From assembly GCA_023392615.1 (NCBI GenBank), contig JAEVYT010000002.1:62001-126000 (forward strand): 64,000 bases of DNA. The letters are read 5' to 3'. The translations under genes and the position numbers were made by a program. Of the stretch, positions 26,908 through 36,079 are shown piece after piece. The first letter of the stretch is position 1. Each line of letters starts with the position of its first letter. The DNA comes from Bacillota bacterium (GTDB lineage: Bacteria > Bacillota > Clostridia > Lachnospirales > Lachnospiraceae). The notes beneath the pieces were generated by a model. That model worked only from the letters and a program-made list of their open reading frames with translations, was not told where the DNA came from and ran no database searches.

Positions 26908-27984
26908 ATGACTGATACTAAAGAAAACATTGAGATAATTATTGTCGAAGATGATAAAATGCAACAAGATATGTATAAAGATTGTATAGAAGAATATAAC
27001 ATATCTAATGAAAAATATATGATAACTGTACATGTGCTAGATAATGATGTTGAGATTCCCTCAATATTATATAATAATCATATTGATGCAATTATAGTCG
27101 ATCTTAATTGGGGAGCAGGAGATACTGAAAATAAAGGAAATGATTTAATAAGTAAAATATATAAGGATTGTAGAATACCGATATTTGTAATATCAGGTAA
27201 CCTTCAGTATCTTACAAGTGAATACATTGAGAGCCCGATATTTAAAAAATATCAAAGGGATGATATAGAATTTGATTTGGTTCTTAAGGAGATAGAAAAT
27301 ATATATGATACAGGCTATACAAGAGTTCTTGGAAGTAATAGTAAGATTGATCATATGCTCAGTCGAGTATTTTGGGAGTATATGACAGATACCATTGATC
27401 ACTGGAAAGAACAACAGGAAGAGATACTGACACAAAGAATGTTAAGATATGCGACGACAAGAATAAATGAAATGCTTATGATTGACTCATTACAAAATCA
27501 TGACGATTTTGATTCTATAGAGTTCTATATAAAACCAGCAATAAAGAATCAACCTTTTACAGGGGACATAATTTCATACCAAGAGAAAAAGTATGTTGTT
27601 ATAACTGCAGCATGCGACATAGAACAAGATAATTCTGAATATGTGGTTTTATGTCGCATCAGTTTTGATATTATTAATAATTTAAAGACCCGAATTAAAG
27701 AAGGAAGTAATACGGCAGAAAATGACTTAATTAAATATATTAATAATTCTAAAGCAAGATTTCATCTACTGCCTCCCTGTAATGTCTTTTCTGGTGGATT
27801 GGTAGATTTCCAAATGCTTTCAAGTGTTAAGAAAGAGGATTTTTTTGAGCATTCTATAGTCGTTGCCTCAATTAATCCATCATTTGTGAAAGACATTCAA
27901 GCGAGATTCTCTCATTATTATGGCAGACAAGGTCAACCCCAATTAAATAAAGGGAATATAATAGAGTTTATTAAAAATACTTAA
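26908..27984 (+). CDS. Response regulator with unrecognised C-terminal output domain
   Basis: A 358-aa protein. Residues 1-130 are a receiver: acidic cluster E14-D15-D16, phosphoacceptor D65 (IIVDLNWG) and the serine of FVISG. A helical linker (about 140-190) leads to a C-terminal domain of about 170 residues with the features ITAACDIEQ (about 233-241), RFHLLPP (about 284-290) and GGLVDFQ. This is not a standard winged-helix, HTH, GGDEF or HD output, so direct DNA binding is not obvious. It starts three bases after the dual-GHKL kinase and surely works with it. A terminator follows at 28082. Confidence 0.85.
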   Translation: MTDTKENIEIIIVEDDKMQQDMYKDCIEEYNISNEKYMITVHVLDNDVEIPSILYNNHIDAIIVDLNWGAGDTENKGNDLISKIYKDCRIPIFVISGNLQYLTSEYIESPIFKKYQRDDIEFDLVLKEIENIYDTGYTRVLGSNSKIDHMLSRVFWEYMTDTIDHWKEQQEEILTQRMLRYATTRINEMLMIDSLQNHDDFDSIEFYIKPAIKNQPFTGDIISYQEKKYVVITAACDIEQDNSEYVVLCRISFDIINNLKTRIKEGSNTAENDLIKYINNSKARFHLLPPCNVFSGGLVDFQMLSSVKKEDFFEHSIVVASINPSFVKDIQARFSHYYGRQGQPQLNKGNIIEFIKNT

Positions 27985-28081
27985 GGATTTTTTAAATTAT
28001 TATAGTGTAAAGTTGATTATATTACTGAGTACATTTCATATCCGCCATGTGGAAATGCCATTTCTATTTGTGTTTACAAAC

Positions 28082-28113
28082 AGGGCAGATGATTAATATT
28101 TTTCTGCCCTTTA
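28082..28113 (+). terminator. Terminator of the kinase-regulator operon
   Basis: AGGGCAGA (28082-28089) pairs with TCTGCCCT (28103-28110), an 8-bp stem with a T-rich loop and a short TTT after it. Confidence 0.7.
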
Positions 28114-28161
28114 CCGAAATTTCATTGGATTTGAAATATAAAATTCTATCATCCCCTTACA

Positions 28162-28431
28162 AACACTGGTTTTAAAGTTGTTGCGTACTGTGATACCTAT
28201 GACTGGAAAGGGTATACCGCGCAGTGCATTATCAATTGAACCGTTAATAATGACAACTTAAGTAACGGTTCTATAATCCTTATGAACGACGGTGGAAATA
28301 ATACGATTGAGGCATGGGACGGAATAATCACCGGATTACAGAAAAAGGGATATGAGATAGTTCCGGTATCCGAGATGATTTATAAGAAGAATTTTATGGT
28401 AGATCCAAATGGAAGGCAGTATAAGAGGTAA
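28162..28431 (+). pseudogene. Polysaccharide deacetylase C-terminal remnant
   Basis: An open stretch reads GFKVVAYCDTYDWKGYTAQ..., then an in-frame TGA, then NGSIILMNDGG and LQKKGYEIVPVSEMI, ending with TAA at 28431. This is the C-terminal part of a NodB/PgdA-type deacetylase (the WDxDSxDWKG and IILMHDG regions). The N-terminal two thirds, with the catalytic metal ligands, are missing. It is a decayed fragment at the right side of the accessory segment. Confidence 0.75.
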
Positions 28432-28473
28432 AGGGGAATATTATCTGCAAAAATCTAAAAGATAGGTACATTA

Positions 28474-28504
28474 AGGGGCAGTAGGTTCAAATCCTACTGC
28501 CCCT
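28474..28504 (+). other. tRNA-Trp-like remnant (acceptor stem and T-arm only)
   Basis: AGGGGCA is followed directly by GTAGG-TTCAAAT-CCTAC and TGCCCCT. This equals a 7-bp acceptor stem plus an intact T-arm, as in clostridial tRNA-Trp, but with D-arm, anticodon arm and variable loop deleted. It forms a 12-bp perfect hairpin. tRNA 3' ends are common integration sites, so it may mark an old att site. It is not a functional tRNA. Confidence 0.6.
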
Positions 28505-28513
28505 GTAATAAAG

Positions 28514-28558
28514 AAAGCCTTACAACTGAGAGATGAGATAGAGGCTTTATTTTTTTTA
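28514..28558 (+). terminator. Terminator downstream of the tRNA remnant
   Basis: AAAGCCT (28514-28520) pairs with AGGCTTT (28542-28548), followed by a T-rich run. It would have terminated the original tRNA or deacetylase transcript. Confidence 0.65.
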
Positions 28559-28787
28559 TGTTATTAATTGATCTATCAGGTATTTCTTATACATACGACT
28601 CAAATTATACCACCCCCACTTATTGACACCATACCCTAATAAATGTATAATTTTAGCAAATACCTACAAGTGGTGACATACAATGTAAATGTTAGTATAG
28701 CTGTATGCACATGTACTTGTATCGCAGAGATAATTACCAATTAACAAATAAAATAATATACTTTAGTATAATAATGGAGAGTACGTA

Positions 28788-31700
28788 ATGAGACCTTTAC
28801 AGTTAATTAAAACACTTTTTCGAACACCATTTAAAACGTTCCTCACTTTTTTATTGCTAGTTGCTGTAACCTTTGTACTCTTTTCGCGGGTAAGTGAGTA
28901 TTCTGTTACAAGCAAAGAAATCAAAGATCTCACGAAAGAATACCGTGGCATAGGTACTGCAGAGATTGCACCGGCTCCTGAGACATATCCTTCAAGCCCA
29001 TACAATATATATAAAGATTCTCGTTTGTCCAAAAATAAGTCTAGTTATTTATATCAACCATTATCACAAGAACAAGTTAGTTCATTATCAGGACTCCCAT
29101 ATATTTCATCATTTAGTACTCGTTATATGACACCCGGTGTTTCTGATAAGTATTACAGAATGGATGAGGGAGCAGATTACTATAACTATACATCACGATT
29201 TATTATTGAGGGTACATTATCTGATGTTGAATATGGGTTAAAAATTGGCCGAAATAATTTTAATGGTTTAATACTGAAAGGATGCAATTTATTAGCAGGA
29301 AACCTTCCATCTTCCATTAAAGATACAAAAATTAAAGTTTATTCCATCGCTTATAAAATTGAAAAAGATGCAATATCTGGCGTCGGAAACAATCAAAATC
29401 AAATATTTGCGTTCTATGATGATAGCTTTAAGTATGATACGGAATATATTAAAAAACTTAAATTAGGTGACCGATATGTATTTGTAGGGCGCTATGATCC
29501 ATTGTCTGATTCCATATCGTTATATCTTAGTGATATTCTGACAGATAAGTGGTGTGAAGCGATTCAACCGGTTAAAGGTCAACCTAAAAACTATCTTGAG
29601 ACTAAAAAGTTTGCACCGCTAAATGAATTAATAGAACTGACGAATTCCGACCTACATACGTTTGACGTTGTATACACAGATAATATGTCCGCCATTATGC
29701 GTTTTGCAGAAGGAAATATGGCAATAAAAGATGGACGTGAACTTACGAAGGAAGACAGCGATAAAGGTGCAAAGGTTTGTGTGGTAAGCAGCGATTTTGC
29801 TTCCACTAATAAACTGGGTTTGGGTGATAAAATATCCTTAAAGCTTGGGACTGAACTATTCGAACAATATAAAGGAATCGGAGCAATCGCAGGTACACGT
29901 GAAAGGTATTCTCGACCGGATAAGCCAGAAGAACTTGAAATTGTCGGTATCTATTTAGATACGGACAGTACAACGGAACAATTAAATAAGCCCAACTGGA
30001 GCTACTCAATCAACACAGTGTTTGTTCCGAAATCACTGCTTCCACTAGGTGAGAGTGAGCTAGCCAATCATAAGTTTTCACCGAGCGAAGTCAGTTTTAC
30101 GGTGGATAATGCATGGGATATACTCCCTTTTCTAAAAATCATTAAAAACGGAACTCCCACGTTAAAGAAAATGGGACTTAAGATAATATTTAACGATGGA
30201 GGCTGGCCTGATATCGTTGACAAATACAAAATGTCAATCAAATTATCACTGATTGCTATCATTGCAATATCTGTAGCAGTAATTGCGTCAACGGTGCTTA
30301 TCGTATATCTTTTTATCGGAAGGAAGAAAAAAGAGTATGCAATACTCCGAGCACTAGGGACCACCAGGAAAGAATCGGTTAAGGCTCTCATCCTGCCTTT
30401 CATGTTGTTAAGTGTAACTGCTGTACTCATGGGTAGCTGCACAGCGTGGATTTATACTACAAATACGATTGCGAAAAGCAACACTTTTTCACAAATAAAG
30501 GATCATACGGTTAACTCTTCAATACCAATAAATGTAGCTGCATTCTGTATACTGGGTGAGATATTACTTGTGCTAATCATCGCATTGTACCGAATATGGA
30601 GAATAAGTACAATCCCTCCACTTATGCTTCTACAGGATAATCAGAGTAAAAAGGTTCATAGTAAAAAGCCGGTGCAAAGGGAACAGGTAATACAGGTTCA
30701 TAATGACGATCCCGTTACGATTGCTCCAATCGATAATACAATAGTGACACAAGTCTTAAATACCAGCGAAGTAAAAGATGCGGATGTCAACCTTAAGACA
30801 AGAAAGAATAAACATAGCGGGTTTGTATTACGTTACATAACGAAACACATGCGTAGATCAGCTGGAAAATCAATTCTATCAATATTACTCATCACTTTAT
30901 TATTTGGAGCAGCCGGACAATTCCAGGCGATGCGTCAGTCTTATATAACTTTATGTAAAAGTACAGAGATAAAGGCGAAATTTAATAATGGATTTTCGTA
31001 TCATAATATAGATCAACTTATGGAAACAGGATATGTAACAAATCCATATTACGAATATAAGAAAAATGCCGACTTCAATTATTCGAAAACCGACTGGGTT
31101 GTAACAAATAATATAGCTACTTATACAGGCGAAAAGATAAACATAACATATGCCGATGGATATGATAAATCCTGCATGAAAAAATATGGTGAAGTGTGTA
31201 TTGTCAGCGATAAGATGTTGAAAGCATACGGACTAAAGCTTGGAGATAAAGTTCATGTTACGATCACCGGAACTTTAAATGACCTTCAGCAAGATTATAT
31301 TAAACAGTATAAAAGTGAACACACGGATGCGGTATTAACAGATGATAAAATATTGGAGCAAAGTAATGATGAAATACAAAAGGAGTTATTACATCAGGGA
31401 CTGGATTATACGATAGTTGGAACTTTTACAACTCAATCAGACAAATACGTAAATATGGTTTTTTCACCGGGCACACTGGATGCAGCTCGAATATTTAAGA
31501 AAGGAGAAGCACCTGACCGTGCAGAGTTTACGCTTAAAGATAATTTACGAATAAATGAATTCCGTAAATGTGTGGAAGATATGTTTGGAATAAAGGCAAA
31601 TGAAAATTCATCAAATAGCCTTTCTCTTATTATGGATACTAGTAAAATCGATAATCTATTAAAAACACTATCCCTTTTTGAAAAACTTTTGCCGGTAGTC

Positions 31701-32033
31701 ATAGCGGTGGTGGTGTTAATAGAAGGCCTTGTTTGCGGTTTGATTATCTTACATACTTCAAAAGAGGTAGCTATCTTGAGAGTACTTGGTACTACTAGGC
31801 GAAAGACCTGCACAATTTTAATATTAGAACAGGTAATTTATTGTATCGTCGGGCTTATACTAGGAGCACTCGGACTTTTGCTTTACAATGGTTCATCAGC
31901 GATAAGTGGAATATTAACGGAATTGTATCTTGTCGCTGCTATGTTCTTTGTGGGATGCTGTGCGGGCAGCTTAATTAGCGGGATTATTACATCTAACCTG
32001 AAGGTATTAGATTTACTTCAGTCAAAAGAATAG
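28788..32033 (+). CDS. FtsX/MacB-type ABC transporter permease (large, two-lobed)
   Basis: A 1081-aa permease with two FtsX domains. There is one N-terminal helix (about 17-34), then a large extracellular region, helices at about 486-512, 540-563 and 583-603, a cytoplasmic linker of about 90 residues, a helix at about 697-715, a second extracellular region and three C-terminal helices (about 965-1068). The motifs YAILRALGTTRKE and VAILRVLGTTRRK after helices are the typical cytoplasmic coupling elements. The adjacent LolD-like ATPase is 12 bases downstream. Such pairs export peptides or lipoproteins or act in envelope stress. No two-component genes adjoin it. GGAGAG precedes ATG 28788. Confidence 0.93.
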   Translation: MRPLQLIKTLFRTPFKTFLTFLLLVAVTFVLFSRVSEYSVTSKEIKDLTKEYRGIGTAEIAPAPETYPSSPYNIYKDSRLSKNKSSYLYQPLSQEQVSSLSGLPYISSFSTRYMTPGVSDKYYRMDEGADYYNYTSRFIIEGTLSDVEYGLKIGRNNFNGLILKGCNLLAGNLPSSIKDTKIKVYSIAYKIEKDAISGVGNNQNQIFAFYDDSFKYDTEYIKKLKLGDRYVFVGRYDPLSDSISLYLSDILTDKWCEAIQPVKGQPKNYLETKKFAPLNELIELTNSDLHTFDVVYTDNMSAIMRFAEGNMAIKDGRELTKEDSDKGAKVCVVSSDFASTNKLGLGDKISLKLGTELFEQYKGIGAIAGTRERYSRPDKPEELEIVGIYLDTDSTTEQLNKPNWSYSINTVFVPKSLLPLGESELANHKFSPSEVSFTVDNAWDILPFLKIIKNGTPTLKKMGLKIIFNDGGWPDIVDKYKMSIKLSLIAIIAISVAVIASTVLIVYLFIGRKKKEYAILRALGTTRKESVKALILPFMLLSVTAVLMGSCTAWIYTTNTIAKSNTFSQIKDHTVNSSIPINVAAFCILGEILLVLIIALYRIWRISTIPPLMLLQDNQSKKVHSKKPVQREQVIQVHNDDPVTIAPIDNTIVTQVLNTSEVKDADVNLKTRKNKHSGFVLRYITKHMRRSAGKSILSILLITLLFGAAGQFQAMRQSYITLCKSTEIKAKFNNGFSYHNIDQLMETGYVTNPYYEYKKNADFNYSKTDWVVTNNIATYTGEKINITYADGYDKSCMKKYGEVCIVSDKMLKAYGLKLGDKVHVTITGTLNDLQQDYIKQYKSEHTDAVLTDDKILEQSNDEIQKELLHQGLDYTIVGTFTTQSDKYVNMVFSPGTLDAARIFKKGEAPDRAEFTLKDNLRINEFRKCVEDMFGIKANENSSNSLSLIMDTSKIDNLLKTLSLFEKLLPVVIAVVVLIEGLVCGLIILHTSKEVAILRVLGTTRRKTCTILILEQVIYCIVGLILGALGLLLYNGSSAISGILTELYLVAAMFFVGCCAGSLISGIITSNLKVLDLLQSKE

Positions 32034-32045
32034 GGGGAACGAATT

Positions 32046-32714
32046 ATGTCTAATCTAACTCTGGAAAAAGTAACGTACCGATATCGGAACTCCGATACAC
32101 CAGTGGTGAATCAGGTAAGTTGTAGTTTTGAAACAGGAAAGCTTTATACGATAGTGGGGCCAAGTGGCTCAGGGAAATCAACTCTTCTTTCCATGTTGGC
32201 TGGGCTTGACCATCCTAGCGAAGGGGATGTTATCATTAGTGAAACTAACCTAAAAGAAATCAATCTTGACCGTTATCGTAGCCAGATGATTTCGATGATC
32301 TTTCAGTCATTTCAGCTGCTACCACTCTTTACGGTTATTGAAAATGTTTGTTATCCTATGGAGCTGAATGGGATGCATCCTAGGGATGCAAAACCGAGAG
32401 CGGAACAGTTGCTTCTTAGCGTGGGCATTACGCAAGATAAAGTGAAGCGCTTTCCTTCGAACTTGTCAGGGGGAGAACAACAGCGCGTTGCGATTGCGAG
32501 AAGCCTGGCCTCAGGGGCTAAAATCCTGCTCGCTGACGAACCTACCGGTAATTTGGATGTTGCAAATACGGAGAATATAATGGCACTACTTAGTAAGCTC
32601 GCACATGAGGACGGTTATTGTGTCATTGTTGTAACCCATGATTTAGAGGTCGCGAAGGCTGCGGATGTTAGATACAGAATGAAGGATGGTATCATTTCTG
32701 TTGATGTGGAATAG
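32046..32714 (+). CDS. ABC transporter ATP-binding protein (MacB/LolD type)
   Basis: A 222-aa ATPase with Walker A GPSGSGKST, the signature LSGGEQQRVAIARSLA and Walker B LLADEPTGNLD, all typical of FtsX-coupled ATPases. AGGGGGAA precedes ATG 32046. It drives the upstream 1081-aa permease. No other transporter gene is near. Confidence 0.95.
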   Translation: MSNLTLEKVTYRYRNSDTPVVNQVSCSFETGKLYTIVGPSGSGKSTLLSMLAGLDHPSEGDVIISETNLKEINLDRYRSQMISMIFQSFQLLPLFTVIENVCYPMELNGMHPRDAKPRAEQLLLSVGITQDKVKRFPSNLSGGEQQRVAIARSLASGAKILLADEPTGNLDVANTENIMALLSKLAHEDGYCVIVVTHDLEVAKAADVRYRMKDGIISVDVE

Positions 32715-32741
32715 AATATCGGATGATTTCACCACGAACAC

Positions 32742-32836
32742 ATAATTATAATATAGGGAAATGTAAATTATCATCATTGAAACTAAATATGTTTAAAGGG
32801 TGAAAAACTTTCAAACTATATGAGAACTCACAAATA
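32742..32836. repeat. Dispersed repeat, copy 1
   Basis: AATTATAATATA (32744-32755) and TGAGAACTCACAAATA (32821-32836) recur near 34978-35022, and TGAGAACT recurs at 34026. The copies bracket the decayed region. Confidence 0.5.
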
Positions 32837-32855
32837 GATTCTACTAAATATAATT

Positions 32856-32902
32856 AAAAGATACATCTTAACATGATAACGTTGAGATGTATCTTTTATT
32901 TT
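32856..32902 (+). terminator. Terminator downstream of the FtsX-type ABC operon
   Basis: AAAAGATACATCTTAAC (32856-32872) pairs with GTTGAGATGTATCTTTT (32881-32897), a 17-bp stem with one G-T pair, followed by TATTTTAG. Confidence 0.85.
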
Positions 32903-32949
32903 AGGCTAATTATAAGAAATAAATGAACTTAGGAGTAGTCCCAATAATC

Positions 32950-33045
32950 TTAACTTTCTGAATAAATATTTAGTTTCTCACTAACGGATTTATTCGTAAT
33001 AGGTATCCCGTTATCAAGTAACTCACCGATTACAAATGTTAACAT
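32950..33045 (-). pseudogene. Short remnant of a possible transposon accessory protein (TnpC/DUF6262-like)
   Basis: A 31-codon frame on the reverse strand reads LLDNGIPITNKSVSEKLNI. This pattern resembles the N-terminal helix-turn-helix region of Tn554 TnpC-like proteins. It is preceded in another frame by ADLTMHHLKKEEK, suggesting a frameshift. The match is from memory and weak. Confidence 0.3.
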
Positions 33046-34465
33046 TCTTCTCTTCCTTCTTTAGATGATGCATTGTCAGGTCTGCAAGTTTTTTGTTGAA
33101 TTGTAGTAATTGACATTCAATGATTAACCAATAATACAAAAAGTCATTATCCTTGAGACATTATTCACTTCGTGTATTCTTTGCTTGAGCACCATTTAAG
33201 ATATTCATTTTAATTTTGACATCATATCTTCATTATGGGTTGAAGGTATATTAATTGGAAGATCATCATGGGTTATAAGGTGATTAGATACTAAGAAAAT
33301 AGTCGACCTTGTTACCTTGTTTTGCGTGGAATTAAGTTTAAATGTTAATTCCTTTAAAGTGCTGTGGCTGCTGAGCAGCGGTCTTACTTTACTCTTTGAA
33401 GCTAACTTGAAAGGCACTCTCCATTCTATGTATACTGGTATAAAAGTAAAGGATTAACCAAAATTATTCCCTTACTAATTGTGGTAGTTATTTGGTTTTC
33501 AATCTTCTGAAAAATTAAAAAATATTAAATAATGGTTTTATTTTATCGAACAAAGTGGTAAAATATGGGTAAGGGTAATTTGTAAAAATGTAAGAAATAG
33601 AGAAAAGAAAAGGAGTGTATTAGAAGTACTATAGTCTGAAATATACAGTCTAATAAATATATTGCAACTTTTGGCGTAGTTTTATCTCATTGGGGCAATT
33701 TATTGGAAAAATTGTATATTATGATTTTACGAGGTGAAGTCAAATACAAACATTTGGAAGATTTTGAGAAGTTTATTTGAGATTACTCAAAAAATACATT
33801 TACATACGTTGTATTTATACATGTTTACAAAATTCTAGAGGCTCCTGAGTTTGATAATGTTTTTTGGAACAAAATCACTTTTTATCTACCAGATGTAAAA
33901 TGGTATAATTCATGGGACAAGCGCAAAAGATTAAGAAAATATGCAAGAAAAATGAGATAAACAAACATATTTAAATAATATTTTACTACTTGCTAGTGTT
34001 TATTGGTAAAAAATCTTAAACTATTTGAGAACTTTATTTTTCATTTTAAGAAGCACTCAATGTATATTATCATATGATAATTTGAGTAGACAGAGATGAG
34101 AAAATAGTTGATGAACTTTTAAGACATCCAGTACCCTATATAAATGAGTCTATAAGGTATTATGTACTAAGATTATGTTTTGAAAGTTCGCGTAGAGTAA
34201 ATCAAATAACAGATTTGATTTGAGTGAAAAAAGTATTAAGAATTATTACAAAAAACTTAAAGATGAAAGTATTACTAAATTTACTGAGTTAACGTGTATT
34301 GATGTAAAAGGAATAGAGGATATGACGGTAAGTAGATTTAAAGATCATACTGATTTTAGATGTTGTACTGAAGCTAGTGTGTGTCCTAAATGCTACAGTC
34401 AGAGATCTTATGAAAAAAGTTGCAGATATAATATAAGTAAAAAATACAAAAGGAGATTAATTATA
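33046..34465. other. Decayed region without intact genes
   Basis: About 1.4 kb of very AT-rich DNA with broken reading frames. One piece at 33205-33417 (reverse strand) and another at 34088-34440 (forward, including CPKCYSQRSYEKSC) look like protein fragments but match nothing I know. The region ends at the ribosome site of the 34466 gene. Confidence 0.5.
33727..33960 (+). pseudogene. Fragment of an unidentified gene with in-frame stop
   Basis: The frame reads LRGEVKYKHLEDFEKFI, then TGA, then continues through YVVFIHVYKILEAPEFDN and KITFYLPDVKWYNSWDK to a TAA at 33960. Sustained protein-like composition across the stop suggests a former gene. The family is unknown. Confidence 0.4.
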
Positions 34466-34852
34466 ATGGCTACCATTTATTATGAAAGTTTATCGCCTCA
34501 GGTAAAGCAAAAAATGAAAGAAAGGGCATTCACAGTGGAAGAATTAAAACAACTACAAGAGGCAATTAGAAAGAGACATTTAGAAAAAATGAAAGGCTTT
34601 AAGCGAGCAACATTAATAATGATTATTGTATTTGTGTTGTTGAGCGTCATGACACTTATGTCAGTAATGAAGATGCCCAATACGAGTATGGGAGTTATCG
34701 CAGGAGCATTAGTATTTACTGCATTGATACTTGTACTTGTTTTAGTGTTTTTAAAATTTTTGGCTAACCTTGTTCGTAATCAATTTATTAAGCAAATCAA
34801 GAGAAATTATCCAGAATATGCCGAGCAGTTTGGAATAGATTCGTTTACATAA
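34466..34852 (+). CDS. Small membrane protein of unknown function
   Basis: A 128-aa protein. The N-terminal about 48 residues are charged and helical (VEELKQLQEAIRKRHLEKMK). Two membrane helices follow (about 52-71 and 77-101), then a basic tail ending QIKRNYPEYAEQFG. AAAGGAG lies ten bases before ATG 34466. An upstream in-frame extension to 34220 exists but looks like a remnant of another gene fused by chance. Not recognised. Confidence 0.6.
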   Translation: MATIYYESLSPQVKQKMKERAFTVEELKQLQEAIRKRHLEKMKGFKRATLIMIIVFVLLSVMTLMSVMKMPNTSMGVIAGALVFTALILVLVLVFLKFLANLVRNQFIKQIKRNYPEYAEQFGIDSFT

Positions 34853-34975
34853 TAAATCTTTTAAATGTTATTATTTGTATTTCGATAAAAGGAGGGATGT
34901 GATTTTCCCTACTTAAAAGCTAATAATAAGCATGTACTGTATTTTGAATTCCAATAACTATATCTAACCGAGCAT

Positions 34976-35022
34976 AAAATTATAATATAAAATTAAGTTT
35001 ACTATCTGAGAACTCACAAATA
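34976..35022. repeat. Dispersed repeat, copy 2
   Basis: Contains AATTATAATATA (34978-34989) and TGAGAACTCACAAATA (35007-35022), identical to the blocks at 32744 and 32821 but with a shorter spacing between them. Confidence 0.5.
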
Positions 35023-35092
35023 CTACTCTACTGTGTTTTTGTAAAATGGGTTTTTAAAACCAAATAATTATTTGATAACTTTAAAATGATAT

Positions 35093-35127
35093 AAAAAAGG
35101 AATACATAATCATGCGTTCCTTTTTTT
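35093..35127. terminator. Hairpin terminator
   Basis: AAAAAAGGAA (35093-35102) pairs with TTCCTTTTTTT (35117-35127), with a small CAT/ATG inner helix. It may serve either strand. Confidence 0.75.
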
Positions 35128-35380
35128 GTACAATAATGTATAGGATATTTATTAATAACATTATATTATACGTATAATATTAGCAGAATAATACAGGAAG
35201 TGACATGAGATAAAAGTTTTGCTAGTTAGGCATAGTTATATATGCACATTCTTTATTATTTTGTATAGATAACAGAAACAAATTAAATTGTTACTGGTTT
35301 CATCACTAAATCGACGAACAAAACAGCTACTTGCCATCCCTGTAAATTCGAATGAAGTACTATAATTCCCACGGACAAAT

Positions 35381-35824
35381 CTATTCTAGTTCAAGCAATT
35401 CTTCTACAATTAACGCGGAATCTTTCACAAGTTTAGAACATACAGTGTTCCATAAATTTGCTTCTCTGGCAGCTACTAGCCCATCCTGTGTACTTATATC
35501 GTGGCCAAGTAATTCAGTACACTTTACGGAACCATTAAGTGCTTTGAAGCGTTTTGTATACTCCTGAACTAAGTTATAGGTAATTTCTTTGGCTTCATTA
35601 TCATCTTTATGAACCTTGCCGTGCTTTAAACCGATAAGCATAATAGCCCCGGTTACTGCTCCACAGGTCTCTCCGATATGCCCCATACCACCACCGAAGC
35701 TTCCGGCGATTTTTAAAGCATGGGTTTCATCTAAACCCAATTGTTCACAATAGGTGGAGAATACGGCCTGAGCACAATTGTACCCATTGTTAAAACATGC
35801 TACTGCACAATCTGATTTACACAT
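35381..35824 (-). CDS. C_GCAxxG_C_C family putative redox protein
   Basis: A protein of about 147 aa matching the C_GCAxxG_C_C family. It has C...YNCAQAVF, GGGMGHIGETCGAVTGA and later conserved cysteines. The family is predicted to be redox-active with disulfide- or metal-binding cysteines; biochemical function is not established. The start is ATG 35824, with GAGGTGA upstream. It is downstream of, and probably cotranscribed with, another Cys-rich gene (35858-36079). Confidence 0.88.
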   Translation of the reverse strand: MCKSDCAVACFNNGYNCAQAVFSTYCEQLGLDETHALKIAGSFGGGMGHIGETCGAVTGAIMLIGLKHGKVHKDDNEAKEITYNLVQEYTKRFKALNGSVKCTELLGHDISTQDGLVAAREANLWNTVCSKLVKDSALIVEELLELE

Positions 35825-35857
35825 AATAGTCACCTCTTCTTTTTAATTGGTTATCAA

Positions 35858-36079
35858 TTAATGACTCTCTTTTAAAGGAATGCCAATGTTATTGATAAAA
35901 TTGTCAACATCCCTGTTTCCGGTTTTTTCAGCTTCATCTGTAAAGAAACATCCTGGTATACCGCCCTTTGTTCGGTGAAACAAAACGCAAGAACAACATT
36001 TACCCCAATTTTCGCAATGTGTAAATGTACATTTACATTTGCTTTCCATACCTAAGTTATTTGTTCGTAAACAAGACAT
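35858..36079 (-). CDS. Small cysteine-rich protein (DUF6485-like)
   Basis: A protein of about 73 aa with a dense cysteine pattern: CKCTFTHCENWGKCCSCVLFH and then GCFFTDEAEKTG. This resembles DUF6485 proteins, perhaps metal-binding. GGGGG lies just upstream of ATG 36079; an ATG at 36106 and an internal ATG near 36049 are alternatives. It is 33 bases upstream of the C_GCAxxG_C_C gene, suggesting a joint redox or metal role. Confidence 0.75.
   Translation of the reverse strand: MSCLRTNNLGMESKCKCTFTHCENWGKCCSCVLFHRTKGGIPGCFFTDEAEKTGNRDVDNFINNIGIPLKESH

Larger units (their letters stand above)
34853..35380. other. Gene-free intergenic region
   Basis: About 530 AT-rich bases. It holds a dispersed-repeat copy and one terminator, listed separately. 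I see nothing else in it. Confidence 0.5.

Noticed and set aside
28474..28504. A functional tRNA gene
   Set aside because: D-arm, anticodon arm and variable loop are absent.
33205..33417. 70-codon reverse-strand reading frame as a gene
   Set aside because: No ribosome site, no recognisable domain, and it lies within a decayed region.
34220..34465. N-terminal half of the 34.5-kb membrane protein
   Set aside because: No ribosome site before 34220; the AAAGGAG before 34466 and the composition change mark the true start.
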